DNA from: Verrucomicrobiota bacterium
GTDB taxonomy: Bacteria > Verrucomicrobiota > Verrucomicrobiia > Opitutales > Opitutaceae
Assembly (NCBI GenBank): GCA_023457715.1
Contig: JAEWKR010000138.1
Coordinates: forward strand, 1-11,308
Length of the DNA: 11,308 nt
Direction: 5' to 3'
In this document: one piece after another, positions 1 through 5,453 of the stretch
How positions within the stretch are numbered: the stretch's first letter is position 1
Layout: each line of letters begins with the position of its first letter
The notes under the pieces: generated by a model
Seen by the model: only the letters and a program-made list of their open reading frames with translations
The model's database searches: none
Told to the model about the DNA's origin: nothing
Program-made: the position numbers and the translations under genes

Positions 1-10
1 AAGGACCGAG

Positions 11-52
11 CCTCCGTGTCCTCTGTGTCGGAGCTCTGTGCTCTCTGTGGCT
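11..52. repeat. Short imperfect CTCTGTG-type repeat
   Basis: Four related units are visible: CCTCCGTGT at 11, CCTCTGTGT at 20, CTCTGTG at 34 and CTCTCTGTG at 41. They lie at the left edge of the window in a stretch with no supportable gene. They resemble the other short-period arrays here but are too degenerate and short to define a full element. The continuation to the left is outside the window. Confidence 0.45.
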
Positions 53-106
53 ACTTCGGAATCCAGGTCCAACATCGAACATCGACCGAGTCCGCGGCTA
101 TCCGAA

Positions 107-198
107 CGTAGCGAGGAGCGCCAGCGATTCGATCGGCGGAGCCCGCGTTTTCGCCACGTCCCTCCTCGGTTTTCGAATCGCTGGCGCTCTTCGCTACG
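107..198. repeat. 26-bp inverted repeat around a 40-bp core
   Basis: The left arm, 107-132, begins CGTAGCGAGGAGCGCC. The right arm, 173-198, is its reverse complement with one mismatch (25 of 26). The 40-bp spacer is GC-rich and codes for nothing recognisable. Transcribed, the element could fold into a long hairpin, but there is no T-run, so it does not look like a simple terminator. The arm contains the GTAGCGAG word that also recurs at 11232-11260 and, reversed, at 9560-9577. It is best read as a REP-like or MITE-like intergenic palindrome. Confidence 0.75.
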
Positions 199-212
199 CC
201 CAAGCGCCTTTG

Positions 213-237
213 TGTAGCGATGAGCGCCAGCGAGTCG
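213..237. repeat. Third copy of the 25-26 bp GTAGCGA-type arm
   Basis: This is a direct copy of the left arm of the 107-198 palindrome, matching 23 of 25 positions, with substitutions at the eighth base and in the GATTCGA end. It lies 14 bp beyond the right arm, so the island has three copies: two in one orientation and one in the other. It has no partner of its own within the next 200 bp. Confidence 0.7.
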
Positions 238-260
238 ACGGCTGACCTCCAAATCCAGGT

Positions 261-293
261 TCGATGTTCGTGCCTGGTATTCGCTCCCGCATC
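261..293. repeat. 33-bp direct repeat, copy 1
   Basis: The segment starts TCGATGTTCGTGCCTGG and ends TCGCTCCCGCATC. It recurs at 342-374 with only two adjacent changes (TA versus GC in the middle), giving 31 of 33 identities. The 48 bases between the copies are mostly the TTCGATG heptamer array. With two copies only, this is a duplicated repeat unit and not a CRISPR. Confidence 0.75.
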
Positions 294-312
294 GGCGCTT
301 GCTCGTCCGTAC

Positions 313-351
313 TTCGATGTTCGATGTTCAATGTTCGATGTTCGATGTTCG
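313..351. repeat. TTCGATG heptamer array
   Basis: Five consecutive heptamers (TTCGATG twice, TTCAATG, TTCGATG twice) occupy 313-347, followed by a partial TTCG. A reverse-complement counterpart lies at 70-85 (CAACATCGAACATCGA), matching 15 of 16 bases to part of the array. The array therefore has a short opposite-strand partner about 240 bp away. It carries no gene and its 7-bp period gives long stop-free frames by chance. Confidence 0.85.
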
Positions 352-374
352 TGCCTGGGCTTCGCTCCCGCATC
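342..374. repeat. 33-bp direct repeat, copy 2
   Basis: This is the second copy of the segment at 261-293, with 31 of 33 positions identical. It overlaps the end of the TTCGATG heptamer array and is followed after nine bases by the GTTGGAC array, so the three repeat types are nested or abutting. Confidence 0.75.
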
Positions 375-383
375 CGATCCGAG

Positions 384-467
384 GTTGGACGTTGGCTGTT
401 GGACGTTGGACGTTGGATGTTGGCTGTTGGACGTTGGGCGTTGGACGTTGGCTGTTGAACGTTGAGC
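384..467. repeat. GTTGGAC heptamer array, 12 units
   Basis: Twelve uninterrupted heptamers, all beginning GTTG, run from 384 to 467: mostly GTTGGAC, with GTTGGCT at units 2, 6 and 10 and single variants GTTGGAT, GTTGGGC, GTTGAAC and GTTGAGC. The strict register over 84 bp shows a true tandem array. The last unit contains the TTG at 462 that is the first available start of the downstream transporter gene, so the array sits directly on its translation initiation region. Confidence 0.92.
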
Positions 468-3400
468 ATTGTCTCCGCCGCCCCGCGCCCCAGCCTCGGC
501 CTTGCTTTCCCCGCCTTGTTCCCCCGACGTGTCCTGAATCTCCTTCTGCGCCTGGCCGGTGCGGCGGTGGCGTTCACGCTGCTGCTGTACCTGTGCGGCT
601 GGCTTGTCCGCCCCGTGGCCCGGCCAACGCCGGCTCCTGACGCCGCGCGGATGGCGGAGACCGAACGTGCGCGGGAGAATGCGCGCACGATCAATCCGGC
701 ACGCGCGACGGTCATCGCGCAGCAGGTCAACTATGACCTCGGGGAGGCGGCGCCCTGGTGGCCGAAGCGGGAGGCTCCGGTTCTGGCCGCACTCGTGCAT
801 GAAGGCCGGTTGCCGCCTGTGGCCGGCCGCACAGGATCCGAACCGGTGGTCATGCGTGGCGTGGATGGCATCGGACACTACGGCGGCACCTGGCATCGGT
901 TCGCCAACTCGATCAACGATCTCAACACGATCTTCTGGCGGCTTTCGGGGTCGAACCTCGTGCGCTGGTCCCCGCAGGGCTATCCGTTGGTCCCCCACGT
1001 GGCGAAGTCCTGGGAGATTTCACCGGATTTCCGGCGCTATGTGTTCACCCTGCGGCGCGGGATGCGCTGGTCGGATGGACATCCGGTGTCGGTGGACGAC
1101 CTCCTCTATTGGTACCGGCACGAACTCGGGCACTTCGACGTGCAGCCCCGCAATCTGCTGCGTTCCGGCGGCACGCTCGGCCGGGTGCGGGCGCTGGATG
1201 AGTCCCGGGTCCAGTTCGAGTTCGAGCATCCCAATCCGCTGTTTCTCGAGCGCCTGGCGTCCACGAGCATGAATCCGGAGGACTTCACCGATCACATCGT
1301 GCCGTCGCACTACCTGCGGCCGTACCATCCGACGCTCGGCGATCCGGTGCTGATCAAGCGCACGATGCAGGCCCTGCAACTGAACAGCCCCGTCGCGTTG
1401 TACAAGCATCTCAAGCACCACCTGAATCCCGAACATCCCCGGCTGTGGCCCTGGGTGCCGTATACGTGGCGGTCGACGCCCCCGCACACGTTCGTTCGCA
1501 ATCCGTACTATGCGGTGGTCGACACGGAGGGAAACCAGCTGCCTTACCTGGACCGGCTGGTGATGGAGGTGCGGGGCAACGAACTGATCGGAATCGCGGC
1601 CGCCAACGGTGAGCCGTCGATGCAGGACCGGCACATCCGCTACGACGACCACACGCTCCTGATGGATAATGCGCGCCGCCATGGCTACTCCGTCTATCAT
1701 TGGAAGCCGAGCACCCAGTCGCTCTTCACCGTCTTTCCCAACTTGAACCGCCGCGTGGACCCGGCACGGCCCGAGACGGCGTGGAAGCACCGGCTGTTGA
1801 ACGAGGCCCGGTTTCGTCAGGCGCTGTCGCTCGCGATCGACCGGCGAAAAATCATCCGGGCGGAATACCACGATTCGACCGAGCCGGCCCAGCTGGCACC
1901 GCCACCGGATTCACCCTTCGCCCACGAGCGGCTGAGACGCGCTTTCACGGAGTTCGATCCGGCGCGCGCCGGCGGGTTGCTTGATGAGCTGGGGTTGCGC
2001 GGCCGGGACGCCGAGGGTTTCCGGACTTTCCCGGATGGCAGTCGCATGGCCTTTGCGCTCGAACTCAGCGATTATACCGGGCGCGGGCCGGCGGACTTCG
2101 TGGTCGAGGACTGGGCGGCCGTGGGCGTGCGGGTCGTCCCCCGCATGCGGCCCCGGCGGCTCTTCGAGCAGGAAAAGCTCACCTTCGAACACGACTTCAC
2201 GGTGTGGACGGGCGAGAGCGAGTTCTACCCATTGGTGGAGCCGCGGAATTTCGTCCCGACGTATTCAGAGGCCTTCTACGCGCCGGCGTACGGCGCGTGG
2301 TACCAGCATGGCGGGCTGTACGGCGACGCCGCCGGCTCCCGGCCCAATGCGGTGGCTCCACCTCCGGAGCATCCGCTGCGCCGGGCCATGGAGCTGCTCG
2401 ACCAGACCCTGGTCCTGCCGGACGAGCGGGAAAGGATTGCGCGCTTCGGCCAGGTCCAGGACATCGCCGCCGCCCAGGTCTGGAGCATCAGCATCTCGAG
2501 CCCGCCGCCGCAGCTCGTGGTGGTGAAGAATGGGTTTCGCAATGTCCCGCGGATGGCTTTGTTCGGCGGAAACTTCCAATCGCCCGCCAATGCGGGCATC
2601 GAAACCTATTTTTGGGCGGAGCCGCGGGAGGAGCCGTCGCGTTTCGAGCGCACGAAGCGGGCGATTGCGAGCCTGGCGCCGGGCCAGCAGGACCCCGGCC
2701 GCCGCGCTGCGCCCCGCGACCCGGGGGCCTCGGGGCCGCCGTGGGCGGGTCTGGTGGCGGGGTTGACGGGCGTGGGTGCCCTCGTGCTGGGTTTACGCCA
2801 TCGGTGGATCGGGCGGCGGCTTCTGCTCATGGTGCCGACCCTCGCGCTGGTCTCCGTCATCGTGTTCGCCCTCGTGCAGTTGCCGCCGGGCGATTACGCG
2901 ACCATCCGGGTGGCGCGACTCGAGTTGCAGGGATCACCCGAGAGCGAGGCGCTGGCCGCCGAACTGCGAAAAACGTTCCGCTTGGACCAACCCTTCTGGC
3001 GCCAGTACGCGCACTGGGTCGGTCTCGAGTGGTTTGTCGGTTTTGATCCCGCCGCCGCCGGTCTGTTGCAGGGCCAGCTCGGTCACTCGATGGAGCATGA
3101 GAAACCCGTGGCCGACGTCGTGGGGGACCGCATCTGGCTCACGCTGCTGGTGTCCGTCGGCGCGGTGATTTTCACGTGGGCACTCGCCGTGCCCGCCGGC
3201 ATCTATTCCGCGGTGCGGCATCATTCCTGGGCGGATCACGTCCTGACCGTCCTCGCCTTTGTCGCCTTGTCGGTGCCCTCCTTCCTCCTGGCTCTGGTGA
3301 CGATCTATGTCGGGAAGCGGTGGTTCGGAACCGACCTGCAGGGGCTGTTTTCGCCTGAATACGCGTCGATGCGCAGCTGGAGCTGGGGGAAGTTCGTGGA

Positions 3401-3830
3401 TTTATGCCAGCACCTGTGGCTGCCCATCGTGGTGCTGGGCTGTGGCGCGGCGGCAGGGATGGTGCGGATGCTGCGCGCCAACGTGCTCGACGAACTTCGG
3501 AAGCCGTACGTGACCACGGCGCGCGCCAAAGGCATGCGCCCCCTTGCGGTGCTTCTGCGTTATCCGGTGCGGATGGCGCTGAATCCCTTCGTTTCGGGAA
3601 TCGGGGCGCTGTTTCCGCAGCTGATCTCAGGCGGGGCGGTGGTCGCCATGGTCTTGAGCCTGCCGCTGCTCGGCCCGACCCTTCTCGACGCGTTGCTCGC
3701 GGAGGATGTTTATCTCGCCGCCTCGATGCTCATGGTCCTGAGCGTGCTGGGCATGGTCGGCACGCTGCTGAGCGACCTGCTGCTGCTCTGGCTGGATCCG
3801 CGGATCCGGTTCGCGGATGGCGACCCCTGA
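462..3830 (+). CDS. Fused peptide ABC transporter: SBP family 5 domain plus DppB-type permease
   Basis: One 1122-residue chain joins two components that are usually separate proteins. Residues 25-48 are a membrane anchor, not a lipoprotein signal, because no lipobox precedes Cys45. Residues about 130-720 match solute-binding family 5, for example FTLRRGMRWSDGHPVSVDD at 195-213 and FRQALSLAID at 451-460. Residues 785-1122 are a DppB-like permease with six predicted membrane segments, the conserved LGHS (873-876), an EAA-type loop (TTARAKGMRPLAVL, 1018-1031) and LDPRIRF near the end. An extra hydrophobic segment at 761-778 would return the chain to the cytoplasm. The likely role is import of peptides or similar oligomers. 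No DppC permease or ATPase follows; partners must lie left of the window or elsewhere. The TTG at 462 lies in a repeat with no Shine-Dalgarno; TTG 516 is an alternative that also keeps the anchor. Confidence 0.88.
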   Translation: MSIVSAAPRPSLGLAFPALFPRRVLNLLLRLAGAAVAFTLLLYLCGWLVRPVARPTPAPDAARMAETERARENARTINPARATVIAQQVNYDLGEAAPWWPKREAPVLAALVHEGRLPPVAGRTGSEPVVMRGVDGIGHYGGTWHRFANSINDLNTIFWRLSGSNLVRWSPQGYPLVPHVAKSWEISPDFRRYVFTLRRGMRWSDGHPVSVDDLLYWYRHELGHFDVQPRNLLRSGGTLGRVRALDESRVQFEFEHPNPLFLERLASTSMNPEDFTDHIVPSHYLRPYHPTLGDPVLIKRTMQALQLNSPVALYKHLKHHLNPEHPRLWPWVPYTWRSTPPHTFVRNPYYAVVDTEGNQLPYLDRLVMEVRGNELIGIAAANGEPSMQDRHIRYDDHTLLMDNARRHGYSVYHWKPSTQSLFTVFPNLNRRVDPARPETAWKHRLLNEARFRQALSLAIDRRKIIRAEYHDSTEPAQLAPPPDSPFAHERLRRAFTEFDPARAGGLLDELGLRGRDAEGFRTFPDGSRMAFALELSDYTGRGPADFVVEDWAAVGVRVVPRMRPRRLFEQEKLTFEHDFTVWTGESEFYPLVEPRNFVPTYSEAFYAPAYGAWYQHGGLYGDAAGSRPNAVAPPPEHPLRRAMELLDQTLVLPDERERIARFGQVQDIAAAQVWSISISSPPPQLVVVKNGFRNVPRMALFGGNFQSPANAGIETYFWAEPREEPSRFERTKRAIASLAPGQQDPGRRAAPRDPGASGPPWAGLVAGLTGVGALVLGLRHRWIGRRLLLMVPTLALVSVIVFALVQLPPGDYATIRVARLELQGSPESEALAAELRKTFRLDQPFWRQYAHWVGLEWFVGFDPAAAGLLQGQLGHSMEHEKPVADVVGDRIWLTLLVSVGAVIFTWALAVPAGIYSAVRHHSWADHVLTVLAFVALSVPSFLLALVTIYVGKRWFGTDLQGLFSPEYASMRSWSWGKFVDLCQHLWLPIVVLGCGAAAGMVRMLRANVLDELRKPYVTTARAKGMRPLAVLLRYPVRMALNPFVSGIGALFPQLISGGAVVAMVLSLPLLGPTLLDALLAEDVYLAASMLMVLSVLGMVGTLLSDLLLLWLDPRIRFADGDP

Positions 3831-3841
3831 TAAAAATCATC

Positions 3842-3890
3842 GCCCACGGAACACACGGATCGATGCGTGCGTTCCGTGTGTTCCGTGGGC
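3842..3890 (+). terminator. Perfect 18-bp hairpin after the transporter gene
   Basis: Arms 3842-3859 (GCCCACGGAACACACGGA) and 3873-3890 are exact reverse complements around a 13-base loop, starting 11 bases after the transporter stop codon. The position between convergent genes suggests a 3'-end or mRNA-stabilising role. No T-run follows, so it is not a standard intrinsic terminator. Each arm contains CGGAACACACGGA, itself a short internal repetition, so it may be another member of the intergenic repeat class here. Confidence 0.6.
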
Positions 3891-3928
3891 TGATTGCCCG
3901 GTGCCTTAGTTGGAACTATGCAGACGGA

Positions 3929-4077
3929 TTAACCACGAATGGACACGAATGAACACGAATAGGAGAGGAAACTCGGATGCAGCCCGTCCGTGGTCCCGCT
4001 CACTGTTTTGTGCCTGCGCGGAAGTGACGATCTTCCCAGGTCTTCATTCGTGTCGATTCGTGTCCATTCGTGGTTAA
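3929..4077. repeat. 32-bp inverted repeat with decamer-built arms
   Basis: The left arm (3929-3960) consists of CACGAAT words spaced ten bases apart and starts TTAACCACGAATGG. The right arm (4046-4077) is its reverse complement with two adjacent mismatches (30 of 32). The 85-bp core, 3961-4045, has no recognisable gene. The element fills most of the gap between the convergent transporter and fur genes; its right arm ends 15 bp from the fur stop codon. It looks MITE-like in shape, but there is no obvious target-site duplication and no transposase nearby. Confidence 0.85.
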
Positions 4078-4092
4078 CTGAATTCTTCCGGC

Positions 4093-4608
4093 TTAGTTGG
4101 CGTTGAGCAGACGATTGGTCTGCGTACCGACGCCGAAGAACTCGACGATGTGACCCACGTCAGCGAAGCCGCGGGCGCGAAGCGTCTGCTCGATGGCCTC
4201 GATGGCGCGGCGCAGTTCCTCGGTCGTGGCGGCGTCCAGTTCCTCGACGCGGTTGGACTGCTTGCACACGACGTGATAGCGGGCCGGGCGGCCCACATTC
4301 ATCTCGTACATGGCGGTTCCGTTGTGAAAGAAGGCACGGCGAACGACCCCGATCTCCTCGAAGGCGGCCACGCAGCGGTAGACCGTGACCAGATCGCAAT
4401 TCTCGGCGCCGACATCCGCGTGCAGTTGTTCAATGCTGCTCGGACCCGTACGATTGCTGAGAGCGCTGAGAATGGCCAGCCGGGGCTGCGTGATGCGGAG
4501 ACCGGCGGACTTGAGTTTCGCCGTCGCCAACTCGACCGGTGAAGCCGTTTTCGTCGCCGGCGTGATAACGCCCGCGAGGGGGTGGTTTGTCTGAGTTGAA
4601 GCGATCAT
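4093..4608 (-). CDS. Fur-family transcriptional regulator with reduced metal sites
   Basis: The 171-residue protein has the Fur winged-helix pattern: GLRITQPRLAILSAL at 36-50 and recognition helix LVTVYRCVAAFEEIGVV at 73-89, then a dimerisation domain. The family senses Fe, Zn, Mn or peroxide and represses uptake or stress genes. Metal ligands are only partly kept. His112 and Cys115 match the last residues of the usual HHxHxxC stretch and His153 matches the late His, but the other early histidines are replaced (PARYH). The normal CxxC is CKQS here, and no C-terminal cysteine pair exists. The inducer therefore cannot be named. ATG 4608 was preferred to GTG 4668, because the extra 20 residues do not resemble Fur. 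Transcription diverges from the gene at 4752, leaving a 143-bp shared control region. Confidence 0.88.
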   Translation of the reverse strand: MIASTQTNHPLAGVITPATKTASPVELATAKLKSAGLRITQPRLAILSALSNRTGPSSIEQLHADVGAENCDLVTVYRCVAAFEEIGVVRRAFFHNGTAMYEMNVGRPARYHVVCKQSNRVEELDAATTEELRRAIEAIEQTLRARGFADVGHIVEFFGVGTQTNRLLNAN

Positions 4609-4751
4609 CGCGGTCGTTTTTGACACGGTATAGGGAATTTTCGAGGCGATAGTCGTTAGCAGTAACACCTATATGCAAATGTCCGTACATACACCCTGGC
4701 TCAGGGGTTGCACCGGGCGTCGGCGTGTGCCAATCTCGGGGCTATCGGCGC
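4609..4751. promoter_or_regulatory. Shared control region between divergent fur-like and Minf_1886-type genes
   Basis: These 143 bp separate two divergent starts and must hold both promoters unless the genes lie in longer transcripts. The part near 4616-4690 is clearly more AT-rich than its surroundings. It includes a small palindrome GTTAGCAGTAAC (4655-4666) that could be an operator. No convincing -35/-10 pair could be assigned on either strand. Autoregulation by the Fur-like protein is plausible from family habit but is not shown by a recognisable Fur box. Confidence 0.4.
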
Positions 4752-5189
4752 ATGCAAAACCCGGATTTCTCCGAAATCGTGGCTCAAATTTGCAAGGAGG
4801 ACAGTCGTTACGACCGAAAGGCGTACGATTTTGTCCGCCTCGGCTTGGAACATACGGTTAAGGAGTTGCGGAAACGCGATGCCGCCCGGGCGGAACGCTC
4901 CCGGCACGTGAGCGGCCCGGAATTGCTCGACGGTCTGAGAGTGTATGCCCTGGACCAATTCGGTCCGCTCACGAAAACGGTGTTGAACGAGTGGGGTCTG
5001 ACGAAGTCGCGTGATTTCGGCGAGATCGTGTTCAACCTCATCGAGTACAACGTGTTCTCGAAGACGGACAACGATCGTATCGAGGATTTTGCCGAGGTTT
5101 ACGACTTCGAGGACGCCTTTGTGAAGCCCTTTCAGCCCGCGAAGAACCGTCTCCGCCGGACCGCGTCCACCGAGGCGATCGGCAGCTGA
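4752..5189 (+). CDS. Minf_1886-type conserved protein of unknown function
   Basis: This 145-residue soluble protein starts MQNPDFSEIVAQIC and contains RYDRKAYDFVRLGLE, RHVSGPELLDGLRVYALDQF and DFGEIVFNLIEYNVFSKT. It ends its conserved part with YDFEDAFVKPFQP. I recognise this as the planctomycete/verrucomicrobial conserved family described as Plancto_Ver_chp (Minf_1886). Its function is unknown. There is no signal peptide, membrane segment or metal motif; it looks like a small helical cytoplasmic protein. ATG 4752 fits the family N-terminus; GTG 4725 would add nine unrelated residues. The basic tail after the conserved part (KNRLRRTASTEAIGS) is probably variable. It is divergent from the Fur-like gene, so a regulatory link is possible but unproven. 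Confidence 0.85.
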   Translation: MQNPDFSEIVAQICKEDSRYDRKAYDFVRLGLEHTVKELRKRDAARAERSRHVSGPELLDGLRVYALDQFGPLTKTVLNEWGLTKSRDFGEIVFNLIEYNVFSKTDNDRIEDFAEVYDFEDAFVKPFQPAKNRLRRTASTEAIGS

Positions 5190-5198
5190 TTTGGGTCG

Positions 5199-5243
5199 AA
5201 GGGACCTAAGGGACCTAAGGGACTTAAGGGACCTCAGGGACTG
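5199..5243. repeat. AAGGGACCT 9-mer array
   Basis: Five 9-bp units run from 5199 to 5243: AAGGGACCT twice, AAGGGACTT, AAGGGACCT and CAGGGACTG. They begin nine bases after the stop codon of the Minf_1886-type gene. The same unit occurs in reverse complement at 5347-5401, so the two arrays form opposite arms around a core of about 100 bp. Confidence 0.88.
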
Positions 5244-5346
5244 CGCAGGCGTCGTAGCCACTCCGGCCTGCAGGCGGTCGCTCTGCAGTTCCCCAATCCC
5301 GCAAGCCCGGCTCGCGCTTGTCACCACGCGATTCTCGCGTCCTTTT

Positions 5347-5453
5347 AGGTCCCTTACGTCCCCTTGGGTCCTTTAGGTCCCGTCCGTCCTTTAGGTCCCT
5401 TGGGCCTTTGGGTCACTTCGGCCCCTTCCGCCCCTTCCGCCTTTCCTCCTTTC
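5347..5453. repeat. Reverse-complement AGGTCCCTT 9-mer array and pyrimidine-rich leader
   Basis: Units AGGTCCCTT, ACGTCCCCT, GGGTCCTTT, AGGTCCCGT, CCGTCCTTT and AGGTCCCTT occupy 5347-5401, with one extra base at 5365. They are reverse complements of the AAGGGACCT array at 5199-5243. The tract then decays into CCCCTTCCG units and a CCTTTCCTCCTTTC run reaching the M16 peptidase ATG at 5454. No purine-rich ribosome binding site is present in this leader. The core at 5244-5346 has no recognisable gene. Confidence 0.85.

Noticed and set aside
261..374. Possible CRISPR: two 33-bp direct repeats 48 bp apart
   Set aside because: There are only two copies, the intervening sequence is itself a tandem array, and no cas gene is present.
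580..610. Lipoprotein signal around Cys45 of the ABC fusion protein
   Set aside because: The residues before the cysteine are Leu-Tyr-Leu, which does not satisfy a lipobox; an uncleaved membrane anchor fits better.
51..998. Long minus-strand frames across the repeat island, with NVQRPTSN-like peptide repeats
   Set aside because: The peptide repeats are the heptamer arrays read in frame (21 bp gives 7 residues), and the frame continues antisense into the ABC fusion gene.
3404..3952. Open frame overlapping the end of the transporter gene in another frame
   Set aside because: It has Arg/Gly/Ala-rich shadow composition and no family resemblance, and it runs through the hairpin and a repeat arm.
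4620..4648. TTGACA on the plus strand as a -35 box
   Set aside because: No acceptable -10 sequence is found at 16-19 bp spacing (the bases there are GC-rich GAGGCG).
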